DNA of 64,000 nucleotides from Onthophagus taurus (Eukaryota; Arthropoda; Insecta; Coleoptera; Scarabaeidae): contig NC_091966.1 of the NCBI RefSeq assembly GCF_036711975.1, forward strand, positions 33,735,501-33,799,500, written 5' to 3'. Of the stretch, positions 23,461 through 34,692 are shown piece by piece. Below the pieces are notes generated by a model, which did no database searches, was not told the DNA's origin, and was given only the letters and a program-made list of their open reading frames with translations. Position 1 is the stretch's first letter, and each line of letters opens with the position of its first letter. Position numbers and translations under genes: made by a program.

Positions 23461-24179
23461 CTTTGGCATTTCTTGCGTTAGATTAAGCCATTTGTTTTGT
23501 GTTGCAATATTGGTATGTAATAAGTAAGACGACACAAGATTTGTAAGTAAATAATCAACGTGAAGTTGGCGCATTAAAATTTTTTGACAACATACAAATG
23601 TCAATTTTGACGTAAGTGACAAATATGTAACTGATATTTCGCGAAATCGGATACTTATTTTAGGACAAGAGGGAATTATCATCTAAAAATAAAATAAAAT
23701 AAGCGATAAAACGATCATTTTGAATCGAAACAATTAATATAAGAGAGCTCATTCAAAAAAGCAACTTTCATTCACAGATACCGAATACATTCATAATAAC
23801 CAGGCATTTACAACGGTAATACTAAAAATAACAAGGTAAACGTCTCGTTTTTTTAGAATGAGAAAGAGAGAGGGAAAATAAAATTATTTTTCGAACGCAG
23901 AAACGATAATAACCTAATACTAATAAAATCAAACGTCGGGAAATTGGCAATGATAAAGATAAATTTAGTTTCCGTCATCAATAAGCAATCGTTTCCGGTT
24001 GATTAAAAAAGAAAATAATGGAACATAACCTCAAAAATTTATGATTTTGAGGTTATAACGCAGAAAATATTTGTATACCTAAGATTTTGAATGAGTTTGA
24101 AAGAAACGTTTAAAACAATGCGCTTTAAATTGAAAGTTAATTAAACGTTTGCGTTATTAATAATAAAACTTTTACTAAC

Positions 24180-24552
24180 CTTTTAAATAAACAACACGGC
24201 ATCCATCTTGAGTTAACCTCCGTAACAAAACACTAACGACTGAATCTGTATATTGTTGATAATCGTCATTGTATAAAACAAAAAGATTTTCTTTGTACGT
24301 GCTGCATATTTTGTTTTTCAATTCGCGACTTTTAATAGTTGATACCAGATCAATTTTGCCAGTAGCTAATCGTCTCAACATAATCGAAGGTATCGAAAAG
24401 TTAACGGCGTCCCTGATATGCGATTCTCCATACTCGTTGGAACTGCGACAATCGAGTATGACGAGAAATTTTTGGTCGATTTCCCGTAGCTGCAGCAGAA
24501 GCCATTCGCTGGTCACGCAGCAGTCTACATCCACGTCCGCGGTCATCGGCAT
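24180..24552 (-). CDS. Mkp3: MAP-kinase phosphatase, first coding exon (rhodanese/kinase-binding domain)
   Basis: This exon encodes 124 residues plus one base, ending at AAAAG|GTTAGT (donor at 24,179). It reads SEWLLLQLRE, then VILDCRSSNEYGESHIRDAV, then SIPSIMLRRL, and ends GCRVVYLKG. This is the N-terminal rhodanese-like domain of the DUSP6/7/9 (Mkp3) ERK phosphatases, including the basic kinase-interaction motif MLRRL (Arg60-Arg61) that docks ERK. In the family the next exon starts with GGF..FQ and leads to the catalytic HC....SRS domain; the split after YLKG fits that. The start was set at MPMTADVD because the family begins close to this point; an in-frame upstream ATG at 24,744 would add 64 atypical residues. 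It is expected to be cytoplasmic and to dampen Ras/ERK signalling. The catalytic exons were not found to the left. Confidence 0.85.
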
Positions 24553-24900
24553 CTTTTTTTTAATCGTAAAAAATTTTTTTTTACAATCACTTCTTCGAGA
24601 TAACCATGAACTTAACCTCACTTTTTTGTTGTTGTCACAGTGGTCAAAAATAAAAATGAATTTAAAAAACGTAAAAAAAGGGCGTCCGAGCGTCTTGACG
24701 GCGCGAGGAGATCTAGTCGATTGAAAACTGAAACGAAATGACAAACTGGTGGCGGGTAGACCGCGTCGAGCGAGGGCGTTCTTGATACACCCATCCCTTT
24801 TTAAAAACGTCGCGATATAATCACGTGGTACGCGTTTTAACCAATCAACAAACGATTACGTCATTTCATTGATGAGAACAGGACTGTAGCCGAACGGAAC
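24553..24900 (-). promoter_or_regulatory. Presumptive 5' UTR and promoter of the Mkp3-like gene
   Basis: CpG-dense DNA directly upstream of the phosphatase start, with an E-box CACGTG at 24,822-24,827 and CCAATCA at 24,841-24,847. On the opposite strand, GAAAACG|GTGAGTGAG at 24,906-24,921 is a strong splice donor, so transcription may be divergent. Start sites cannot be fixed from sequence. Confidence 0.45.
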
Positions 24901-24929
24901 GAAACGAAAACGGTGAGTGAGTTTTAAGA

Positions 24930-25970
24930 GACGTTTCCTTTTCTAACAATTCACTTTTTAATATATACAATATAAAAAAACATTTAAAATTTATTTATAT
25001 AAATATAGTATAAAAAATCAAGTTTAGTCATGCTTTTAAAAAAGGATATGAGTCATTTTTGGAAGTCCAAAAAAAATTTATTCGATATTTAATAAATTAA
25101 TTATTGATTAATTTGTTCATTAATGCAAATTAATTGATGTAACACACCGCAATGGTGAATTAAAACGTGACGTGGTTTAAAAACGATGATTTGATTCGTC
25201 GATTGATTCAAGGAATCAATGAGATGATTTTAATGAATGAACTGAGTGATGTAATGTTTAATTGACGTCTAAATATGATTTCGATGGATTTTTTTTTGAG
25301 CTAATTGAATTAATTATTTGAATTAATTTATAATTTTAATAAATTTTTAAATACATATAATTTTTTTTTATTCAAACTCACTATTTATATATAATTTATA
25401 TTTTTTAAGTTATTGATTTAAATAAACAATTTATTTTAAATTTAACTTGACAACTACAAATACCAGCGCCATCTAAACGTAGAATGAAAATTTATTATTG
25501 TAAAAAATGGTTTAATTATAAAAATCGTTGTTAATTTATTTAAAAATTTATTAATATATATTAGTAGTGCCGCGATTATTATTTCTTTTATATATTATTA
25601 TTTTTAAATTCAGAGGAGCATTTTAAATGTCACCAAATGACCTTGAATGATTTTTCTTATTTTTGACAGCGTTTTAAATTTATAGGTTAGGTTACCAACA
25701 TCGGAATCCTTGTTTATAGATATACAGAGATTTTCATCAAATGGATATAATTTTGGCTTATGTACAAGAAAAACTGAAAGATAAGGTGTACATGGAGTAG
25801 CTGGAAATGTTTATTCAGCAAGGAGAATAAAAGAGGGTGTGTAAGTTACTGCAACTACTTTACGGTTTGAACGTACATTATAAAAAACGGAAGTGTTCGT
25901 ACCCTAGCAGATCTATGTGTTTACGTATTTGGTGAAAAAGATGATCAAATCTAATAAATAATAAATCTAA
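24930..25970. other. Intergenic, no feature seen
   Basis: Very AT-rich DNA lacking recognisable coding or element ends. Confidence 0.5.
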
Positions 25971-25976
25971 TATTTA

Positions 25977-26420
25977 CAGTTAGTCACAAAAGTCTACATA
26001 TACCACCTAAAATAGCGTACCGCAATAAAGACCATTAAATTCATCTTTGTATTACATCTAAAACTACTTGTGTTTATTGACGACCATACCACATAAAATA
26101 AAACTAAATCAAGTGCTCCATAGACAGAGCAAAAAATTGAATACTCACAAATAAACCAAAACGTCACAAAAGTCAACATTCAGTTAGGCATTTGATCAAA
26201 AGAGCTTACACAGACATTTCTAATTAATATTTAAGTTATTTTATGTTTAAAAAGATTATGTTATAGTTTCTAGTTAATTTAAAATAATATGGAAAGAAAA
26301 GAAATATCGGTTGAAGTTCGCCATTTAATAATAAAGTTAAGAAATGAATGAAAATCATATGGTGAAATAGCTAAAACTGTTGGCAAAAGTCGAGCAAGAA
26401 TCCAAACAATTATAAAAAAT
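25977..26420 (+). mobile_element. Tc1-type transposon, 5' part only
   Basis: The terminus CAGTTAGTCACAAAAGTC starts at 25,977 after TA. GTCACAAAAGTC recurs with one neighbouring change at about 26,163, giving the two-direct-repeat (IR/DR-like) arm known from some Tc1 elements. The transposase starts at ATG 26,289 and reads MERKEISVEVRHLIIKLRNE, a stop, then KSYGEIAKTVGKSRARIQ, the paired-like HTH of Tc1 transposases. Coding breaks off at 26,420, just before a long foldback; the catalytic domain and the right end are missing. Confidence 0.7.
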
Positions 26421-26468
26421 GGTTGTGCTTAGATTCTTTGTCATCATCATATTTTCTTCTCTCTTCTT

Positions 26469-26685
26469 TTTTTCTCCTATTATTTGTGTTTATTTTACAA
26501 TATTCCTTGTCTTTATTTAACAAATCTTGTGTGTAATTCAACTTATTATTATAAATCTTCACGAGGTGAAGTCAGTTAGGTCAATCACAAGGTGAAAGTT
26601 TATAATAATAAGTTGGATTACACACAATATTTGTTAAATAAAGACAAGAAATATTGTAAAATAAACACAAATAATAGGAGAAAAA
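26469..26685. repeat. Long inverted repeat (94-bp arms, 29-nt loop)
   Basis: The arms 26,469-26,562 and 26,592-26,685 are reverse complements with only about five mismatches. Both contain the series TTATTTGTGTTTATTTTACA / TGTCTTTATTTAACAAAT. The loop holds GAGGTGAAGTCAGTTAGG. It abuts the broken end of the Tc1 relic. A transcript would form a very stable hairpin. Confidence 0.85.
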
Positions 26686-26699
26686 GAAAAGTAAAATTA

Positions 26700-27350
26700 T
26701 TATGGTTTTTTAAAAACGTAAATCGCAATAACGTGGTTTCCTGAAAATGGCAATATAAGCCGAAAAAGAAACCAAAAAATAAAATTATTTCATCGTTAAG
26801 TACGACTGTCATTTATATTAATATTCCTTAATTATAAGTGTATTAAATAAACCACGCATCGGTCGTCTACGAAGGCTCTCGTGACGAAGTAGAACATTCT
26901 TCTTGCCGTATTGTTTGCGCTCTGGGTTGTCACGAATCAATGACGTGGCTTCACATTTCTCTTTGAAAGCTTTAAGTACCCTGAATTAAGTCTTTTGGAG
27001 AATTTTATAGTTTTAGGTTCAACTCATTTCAGAATTTTGATAGGTATTTTTAAAATTGGTTAAACAAGATAAGTAACTTTACAAATTTATTCAAATCTTC
27101 ATCTAAAATCATTGACCCCTCAGAAAACAGCTATGTTCATCTTCACCAAAATGAAGCATATTTCACTTATCGTAAATAAACTTGGAGTTTATGTTATGGG
27201 AAGTGTTTTGTTTAGGAATTAAGAGATAATTTAGTTATTGCACAATGGGTGTATAATGTTTGTGTGAGGTCGTTATAGCTAAGATATTATTTTTTTGTTC
27301 CTTTATATTTAGTGAATTTCCCAGGAACATATCTACCATGTAAATCGAGG
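26700..27350. other. No gene recognised
   Basis: The minus strand near 26,850-26,990 has an open stretch (FRVLKAFKEKCEATS, then RKQYGKKNVLLRHESLRR) of unknown nature, with no start and no family recognised. The rest is featureless. Confidence 0.35.
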
Positions 27351-27354
27351 GTTA

Positions 27355-27460
27355 GGTGTAGTGGTGGAACGGATATCCGGCCTATCCGGCAATTTTTTAA
27401 AATCCGGTCAGATACCGGATAGTTACCAAATATCCGGCATTGGCCGGATATTAAAAACCC
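27355..27460. mobile_element. Cluster of ATCCGGC motifs, likely hAT-type terminus
   Basis: GTGTAGTGGTGGAACGGATA followed by TCCGGCC, then repeated ATCCGG/CCGGAT words in both orientations up to 27,450. Such clusters next to a CAGTGG-like end occur in subterminal regions of hAT elements. No transposase or second terminus was found. Satellite repeats begin shortly after. Confidence 0.4.
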
Positions 27461-27599
27461 ATTACTTACTACTCCACCATTCACAGGAATTAATATCTCT
27501 TTTAGGTGTTGGAGTCTTTTCAAATCAAGTGTCAAATCTCTTGTTGCATTCATCATCACATTCATTACTAACAGAACTGTCTGTTATCACTTTCGATTA

Positions 27600-28960
27600 T
27601 TATTTAAAGTATCCTCGTTTTAATGCAAAAAGCCGTTTTGAAAAATCACTTTCAGTACTTGAGAAATAAATTTTTGAAATAAACGACAATTTTTTCGAAT
27701 TTTGCAATTTCCGTCGAATTGCAATTTTAATAATTCGTATAAAATCGATTTTTTGGAATATGAGTATGAAAATTTCCTAAAGTGTTAATAAAAGTGTCCT
27801 TTTTCCAATGAACTAACACGTTTTGAAAAATAACTTTTAGTTTTTGAGAAAACAATATTTGAAGTTTTGATAAAATTTTTGATGTTGCAATTTTGATCGA
27901 TAAGTTTCAAAATTCGCTATAAAATTCATTTCTTGAAGGATCCTTGTGGAAATATCACCAATTATTAATTAAAGTATCCTCTTTTTAATGCAAAAAGCCG
28001 TTTTGAAACATCACTTTTAGTACTTGAGAAATAAATTTTTGAAATAATCGACAATTTTTTCGAATTTTGCAATTTCCACCGATTAAATTTTAATAATTCG
28101 TATAAAATCGATTTTTTGGAATATGAGTGTGAAAATTTCCCAAAATGTTAATAAAAGTGTCCTTTTTCCAATGACCTAACACGTTTTGAAAAATAACTAT
28201 TCGTTTTTGAGAAAATATTTTTTTTTTTTTATAAAATTTTCGTATTTTGCAATTTTCGCCGATTAAGTTTTAAAAATTCGTATAAAATCCAGTTCTTTTA
28301 ATATGAGTATGAAAATATCCCAAAGTGTTAATAAAAGTGTCTTCTTTCCAATGAACCAACCCATTTTGAAAAATAACTTTTAGTTTTTGGGAAAATAATA
28401 TTTAAAGTTTTGATAAAATTGTCAATGTTACAATATTCATCGATAACTTTCAAAATTCGCTATAAAATTAATTATTGAAGGATCCTTGTGGAAATGTCAC
28501 CAATTATTAATTAAAGTATTCTTTTTTTAATGCCAAAGGCCGTTTTGAAAAATCACTTTTAGTACTTGAGAAATAAATTTTTGAAATAATCGCCAATTTT
28601 TTCGAATTTTGCAATTTTCGCCGATTAATCTTTAATAATTCGTATAAAATCGATTTTTTGGAATATAGGTATGAAAATTTCTCAAAATAATAATAAAAGT
28701 GTCCTCTTTCCAATGAACCAACACGTTTTGAAAAATAACTATTAGTTTTTGAAAAAACAATATTTGAAGTTTTGATAAAATCTTCGATGTTGCAATTTTC
28801 ATCAAAAAATTCGCTATAAAATTCATTTCTTGAAGGTTCCTTGTAGAAATATCACCAATTATTAATTAAAATATTCTCTTTTTAATGCAACAAGCCGTTT
28901 TGAAAAATCGCTTTTAGTTTTAGGGAAATAAATTTTTGAAATGATCGACAATTTGGGCTT
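27600..28960. repeat. Satellite array: eight ~180-bp monomers of two types
   Basis: Two related monomer types alternate. Type A begins near AAGTATCCTCTTTTTAATGC (27,607; 27,973; 28,514; 28,867). Type B begins near TAATAAAAGTGTCCTTTTTC (27,786; 28,147; 28,330; 28,688). Spacings are 174-187 bp, giving order A-B-A-B-B-A-B-A. Same-type copies are very similar while A and B differ considerably, so the basic higher-order unit is a ~360-bp dimer with one disruption. The last monomer is truncated at about 28,960. Open frames inside are accidental. Confidence 0.85.
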
Positions 28961-29763
28961 AATTTCCTTTAGGTTATAATTAGAGGTTATCACAAATATA
29001 ATATTTCATTATAAATATTATTATATCATTATAAATATAATATTTCATTTCAACTATAAAAACCATATTACCAAGCTTGATTAATTCTCATATTCTACTT
29101 TAAAGTTGCTTTATAACAATTACTATATGCTCCAACAACATAAATATTGACAATGATATGTCGCATTCAAAATACAAGTCTTCATTTTATATTTGGTGAA
29201 ATATGATAGAATTTCGCATACATATGGGGTGGTTGATTATGTTGTGACGTACTACGTCAATCTCCTCCTTATTTTCATAATAAAATCACTTTTCGAATTG
29301 ATATACAAAACATATCATTATCAAAACATCATTTAAATATTTTTAAACATTTGTATATTAACGTCCTTTTGCGTTAAATTTTGGTTCTTTAAAATTATTT
29401 TTATACAATTTTAAATTGTTTTTAATATTATTTATTGAAACATTTATTAAAACTTTTTCCATAATTTATTAAATATTTATCTACAACTTTAAGTAAACTA
29501 ACTTTTCGTAATGCAACATTGACATGATTCATTATAAATTAGACCTTATGTGCATACTTAACAAATTATTACAGCAGAAATTAATCACGTTAATTATTAA
29601 TAATAATAATACTTAAAAAATAAGTTAAGAAATGTTTAAAAAAGCCATTTGCATCAAAAAAACTTTTCACATCATATCTCAAATACACAATATAAATCAC
29701 ACTTTAACAAAGGCAAAGTGAATTGTATAGCTTTCATAAACATTTTAAAGGCTTTTATATTTT
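28961..29763. other. AT-rich spacer and probable CHMP3 3' UTR
   Basis: No coding potential. The portion nearest 29,763 should contain the 3' UTR of the minus-strand CHMP3 gene. Confidence 0.5.
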
Positions 29764-30592
29764 TTATGATTTCAAAGCAGCTAATCGTGATTGCATTTCA
29801 ACCAATTCTTCTTCATCTTCAGCTTCAACAACGACAGGTTTCTCTTTTTCAGCTCCTTCTTCAGGTGGAACCGGAGCTTCCCCAAGTTTACCTTCAGTAA
29901 TTTCAAATAAAACTTTATCAATTTCAGATTGCGCCGCCTCTTCCATTTCTTCGGTGTCTTCCATATTTTCGAATGTTTCATCTAACATTTCTTCTATTAT
30001 TCCAGCTTTCATCATTTCTTTTGACATTTCTTGCATTGTGTGTGCAACTTCCGGCATTCTAACTAATTGTTGCATCGCTTGCATCACTTCCGTTGATTTC
30101 GATAATGACCCCGCAACGCGTAAAGTAGCTAAGACAATATTTTTTTTAATTAATTTTTAATTTGAAGTGTGAATTTATTCTATAATTACCTAATTGACCT
30201 TTCATTTGTAGTTGAACTGAATTTATGTGAGCTTTTGATGTATAAATTTTAGTGATGGCTTTTCTGGCTCGTAAAACTTCTTTTGCCAATATTAAAGCGG
30301 TATCTTTATCATTTTTTTTTGCGGCTTCTTTTAACGATCGCTTAACTTTGTCTTCCTCTCTTTGAATTGCTGAAGAATAAATACAAAGTTTTTATTTTTT
30401 AATAAATAAATTAGGTTTAGAACAAACCTCTAATTTGCCTATCAAGTTGATAACCTTCTTTCCTCAATTTATGCGTCCATTCGTTAACCTAAAATTTGAT
30501 TTATTACATTTAAATCTACCCGCTAATAACTGTTATCATAATCAAACCAAATCTTTTGGATTTCTTTCAGGCGATTTTCCAAAAAGACCCAT
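29764..30592 (-). CDS. CHMP3: CHMP3 / Vps24, ESCRT-III subunit
   Basis: Four exons on the minus strand: 30,592-30,548; 30,488-30,428; 30,369-30,190; 30,128-29,764. They sum to 651 nt (216 aa plus stop), with every junction in phase and GT/AG ends. The protein starts MGLFGKSPERNPKDL (Gly2 is a possible lipidation site). It continues VNEWTHKLRKEGYQLDRQIR and then AIQREEDKVKRSLKEAAKK, the basic N-terminal helices of the Snf7/CHMP fold. SKEMMKAGIIEEMLDETFE and ALFEI-type acidic helices follow. The C-terminal MIT-interacting motif is MQSRLAALKS, which should bind the AAA ATPase Vps4. Length and order match animal CHMP3 (~220 aa). Vps24 partners Vps2 on endosomal membranes to cap Snf7 polymers during vesicle budding and scission. 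The start lies ~390 bp from a Keap1 5' exon in head-to-head arrangement. Confidence 0.95.
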
Positions 30593-30982
30593 TTTTTTAA
30601 AGTTTAGGTTCTGATTTGACAGATGATCTCATTTCTAAAATAATAGATTTTAAAATCATCGTAGTTATTTTTATAAAATCGTGATTTTGATAAAGATGGA
30701 TGATAGCTTATATGTGTTATTAGATAAGGATGGGAAATAAAAAGTTGATATCTCCATGTTTTATTAAATCGTTGGTTGTCAAGTCAAGATGACAAGAAGT
30801 TAGGTGCATCCATCTGTTGGGTACGATTCAAAACTTCGAAATTGGGCCCCGTAGAAAAATGACAGTTAAACGGTTTTAAATTAAAATTAAATAGATTTCG
30901 AACAATATGCGTCAGTCGTGTTAGTGATAAGTGATAAGACAACGAATTGTTGATACGTGCATTTTTTGGAAGTTAAGTGCAG
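30593..30982 (+). promoter_or_regulatory. Shared CHMP3/Keap1 promoter interval and noncoding first exon
   Basis: The divergent interval between the CHMP3 start and a candidate plus-strand noncoding exon that ends GTTAAGTGCAG|GTAAGAAATG at 30,982, a strong donor. No ATG in this exon is open to the donor in a useful frame. Joined to the acceptor at 38,884 it would place translation at ATG 38,892 of Keap1. The exon start is unknown. Assignment to Keap1 rather than another transcript is inferred from strand and the lack of any other gene between. Confidence 0.5.
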
Positions 30983-31954
30983 GTAAGAAATGAGAAAAAA
31001 AATTCGATTTTAATGACATAACCTCAAACGTGTTTTCATCGCTTCAACGATTACAAGTAAAATTGTTATAAAAAAAATGCTTTACATGATTTTGCATGTT
31101 CTGAGAGATTAATAAACGGCTTACGATAAAAAGGTATCACAGGGATTAAATCGAGATTTATCCGGAACAAATTTCTTAAATTTTTTTTTAAATTTATTTA
31201 TTCAGATAAGATATAGGTTACAACAATGTTGAAAATATTAAAAAAAACTGTTTTTATAATGTTAAAAAGATATATACGAAGTCAAATTATATCATTAAGT
31301 TAGCATCATTTTCCATAAAAATGTTTATATCCGTTATAAATTGTTAAAATCGAGTTGATATTTAATTGCAAAATATGCATCGTCACTTTCGTCCCTATTA
31401 TTAATGTTTTTAATACTAATGTTTTGTCACGTGACGGCTCCCGTTATCAATGTTATCAGTATTGTCGTAGTTTTCGCATTTCAATCTTTGATCTTTGAAA
31501 TGAATGCAACAAAATCATCATTAAAAACGTGACCGAGACTAATGAACAATTAAATTTTATAACAATAAATTTTTTTAATCAACTTGAACACACCTAACAT
31601 TGTTCACTTTATTAATCAACATTTTTAATTTTGAATTAATTTTTTTATTGCACCTTATATTCGGGTTATCGTAACGGCAGTATGGGGACAATGATAATTG
31701 GAGTACACTTTATACTTTGTTGAGGATACTTTTTTTGGGAGGAGTAATAGGAGGGGGTTTTACGATTTAGCAATGTATGATGATATTTGAGAAGTTAAAC
31801 GATAAGCCTAGTACCTGGTGTCAGCGTAGTTAGTTATCTACTTTTGTTAGGGAAGCATTAACACTACAATAAATTTGGTAAGGGGTGTGGTGCTTTCAAA
31901 TCTTGAAAAAGAAATTTTTTCACTTAGTTAATCGGTTGTAAAAATCATAATAAC

Positions 31955-32025
31955 ATGAAATTCCCAAATTGGAAGTGTGATAATTATTCTGATGAAGAAA
32001 GTTTTTCTGATGATGAAGATTTAAG
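31955..32025 (+). CDS. Keap1: Alternative first coding exon of Keap1
   Basis: ATG at 31,955 opens a 71-nt segment reading MKFPNWKCDNYSDEESFSDD and EDL plus two bases, ending AAG|GTAAGT at 32,025. Splicing to the exon at 38,885 completes an AGT codon and reads through Leu-Asn into the internal Met of the common exon, so the frame is kept. It would add an acidic N-terminal extension of 26 residues. The intron would be 6.9 kb. The evidence is splice signal plus matching phase; no transcript evidence is available. Confidence 0.55.
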
Positions 32026-32439
32026 GTAAGTAACTTTAATTATTGATAATTTTTTGTTAACTCCTTATTTCCACGTCAATTTTACAAAGTTTTCTTCTCA
32101 TAGTGATGAGATTTTAAAGTATTATTGAGTGCAGATAAGTTAGGGCGTATTCTTGCATTTATCTCGCCGGTGATTATCAGAACTGGTAACAAATTTTCTC
32201 ATTTCGACCAACAGCTTCGTTTGAATACCATTCTTTTTTGTAAACTCACAATTAATTAATATACAACCCTATTATTAATATTCACGCAGCAATGTAACTG
32301 AAAGAAGCATGACGTTGTGATATGCTTATTACGAGTAACGGTCTAATTTCCAAGATATAATTCCAAAATAAACTGTAGCAGCAAAATGTCACGTAGCAAC
32401 ATGCCAACTCACCAGTCATCCTGACTTGGATGACCAAAC

Positions 32440-32900
32440 AAGATTAATACATTAATGCAAGACTCTTGGTACACCTGTTCCTAAAAGTAGTAGGGTTTGT
32501 CAGTTGCAGGATCTGTGGCCAATTAGAATTTTACCGGTATTTTCTAAAGTTATAGAAAAGTTTTCTTAAATTAAACTTTAGTTAAGCTCCAACGGGTCTA
32601 AGATTATGAAAGCCGATTTATATCACTCAAAGGTGTCTTCTTAACGCTATCCGCAATTCAGATTGATGTCTTATTCCGAGGTCTTGAAAAGTGGAGCATT
32701 CAGAGGGTTACCAGTTTAAGTTATGAACTAGCACCGAGTACCGTAACAACACATAACACATATAGCGATTTTGCTAAAGCTTATGATGGTTTCTTAGTAA
32801 GCTGGAATCCTTTATTCTATCTTACCAGTCTTTAAACTTTCCATTATGATGGTTTTGATAAGCTCGGCACGAATACGACAGTGTTTAATAAGATTTATAT
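32440..32900 (+). pseudogene. Jockey-like LINE RT relic in Keap1 intron 1
   Basis: The plus strand reads TLGTPVPKSSRV, then DLWPIRILPVFSKVIEKF, later DFAKAYDGF and HYDGFDKLG. This order matches RT domains of Jockey/CR1-like LINEs (PVPKS......D.RPISILPV.SKV.EK; D.SKAFD; L..YGF). Several stops and frameshifts are present. It is in the sense orientation relative to Keap1. Confidence 0.65.
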
Positions 32901-32999
32901 TTAATAAGAGGTAGAGGTAATCCGCAATGCACCTGTAATATATAACATTAATGACCCAACCACAGTCCTACTGACAAAACTGCTCACTACTTGAAAAGC

Positions 33000-34520
33000 C
33001 GACGATGTGGACTTCACTTGGGATAGATTTCCACTCCTAATAAGATAAGATTTAGATCGCTAAAACGAGATCTATGTAAAAAACTTTGTAAAAGGCCAGA
33101 TATGATACCGTCCAGTCCTTGGGTATAATATGGTGAGAAGCTTTTAATACTCTATCATATTTTCTCGTTTTAGCAGTTCTCTTTAATCAAAGGTAGGTTT
33201 GTAACTTTGCAAGTCTTGGATAAAACTCAACTCAAATACTATACCCACGATGATGGTTTCGAAAATTTTTGATAGAGCAGTTTCTTGTGGTTAGAGTGGC
33301 GTAGTAGCTTTCGACCACCAGCGGAGTTAAGTTCAATGTCGATGTAAACAAGCCCCGACAGTCTTCATGAAATCATTGGACAAAGCTGTAATTTAGTTTC
33401 AAACTTCTTGAGGTTCATTAACCCGAATTGTAGGATTTATTAAAAGCTCGCCTTTGTTGACCATATGGGTTTATATTTATATTCATACTGTACATTTTTA
33501 CAAAGACAACGAATGTATTTTTTTGTATTAATAAAAATTTATTTTAACCACACGTACTCTCTTATTGATTATTTATAAAATAACATGTTTTTCGACTATT
33601 AATGCATATATTAGACACAACCCTAATAAGCCATTAATACAGGTCTTTTATATCGAAGATGTTTCAAGTTAAGGCAATTTTTAACCAATTAGCAACGTTA
33701 ACGAAATAGCTATTAAATCAAAATTAAAAGAATTCTTGTAACTTTTGTAATCTGACGAGGAAAAGTACATTAACTTGAAAAATAAATAAAATATACTTTG
33801 CCTATGTATGATTTTCTTTATTTTGTTTCTTCCTAGATTATATTTTTTTTTATCTCAGCGTGTTATGATTCATTTGCTTATAGCTATCTTGTAGGAGTTT
33901 TTGAGGAGCAATGATTGTATACTAATATCCTCTTTTTGAACACCTGCTGATTAATTCTATTGCATAATCTTTAAAATAAGCACATGCATAATCTGTCTTG
34001 TTTTAAATATTATTTTGTTGTTTATTTTTTGCAACTTCTTACTGTTTGTGGTATTCTCCCTCTTTAAATGTCTCCTTTGAATTCTCATGTAGATCATTGT
34101 TATGTTTTTGCAATATCTATTAAAAGATTCCTAATCAACTAAGAATCTTTATTTCTGGTAATGTACACCAAACGTCTTCTCTGTTACTCGTCTTGGTTCC
34201 GTATGGTCCATGATATAATCTGCGGCGTTGCTTCTACCTAACGAAATGTTGGAAGGTTGTTTTGGTACAACGTGACACGTTCTGCTTTCTACCTCCTGCT
34301 ATATTGCAGGACTGCTCTTCTATATTGTTGTAGTTCAAAATCATACTTGAATGTCATTAGATTTATTTAAATTTGACTTTGTATTTTTGTACATTGCCAA
34401 CATCTTCTTGATCAGTAAGCTACAGTATATGCTGGGAGTAATTGAACTATACTTATTATTATTTATTTATATATATTTATATTAACTATATTATGACTAT
34501 GGTAATGCGTAGTACTTCAC
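33000..34520. other. Keap1 intron 1, no feature recognised
   Basis: Degenerate sequence, perhaps further LINE debris up to ~33,480, then AT-rich DNA without signals. Confidence 0.4.
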
Positions 34521-34532
34521 AGATGGAGAAGT

Positions 34533-34692
34533 ATGTGTTGTTGTGGTCAGTCTGAAATTTCGTCCGTTCTTCCTGTTGATTCCCTTTGGAAAGGGGCAGA
34601 CGTTTCGCCAACATCTCACCTGGCATCTTCAATGCGTTGTCGTAGTCTCCTGTCGGCAGAAGTCTGCCACTGGATCGACCACAACAACACAT
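34533..34692. mobile_element. 160-bp GC-richer unit with 16-bp perfect inverted ends
   Basis: ATGTGTTGTTGTGGTC at 34,533-34,548 is mirrored by GACCACAACAACACAT at 34,677-34,692. The interior is much richer in G and C than the intron around it and holds on the minus strand a short open stretch MPGEMLAKRLPLSKGNQQEE that I associate only loosely with retroelement-derived repeats. Probably a small nonautonomous element or retroelement fragment. Confidence 0.45.

Noticed and set aside
24553..24744. Upstream in-frame start for the Mkp3 exon (adds 64 residues)
   Set aside because: The added stretch is low-complexity and basic, and family members begin close to the MPMTADVD start; kept only as an alternative.
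29649..30160. Plus-strand Ser-rich frames opposite CHMP3
   Set aside because: Antisense shadows of the acidic CHMP3 C-terminal exon.
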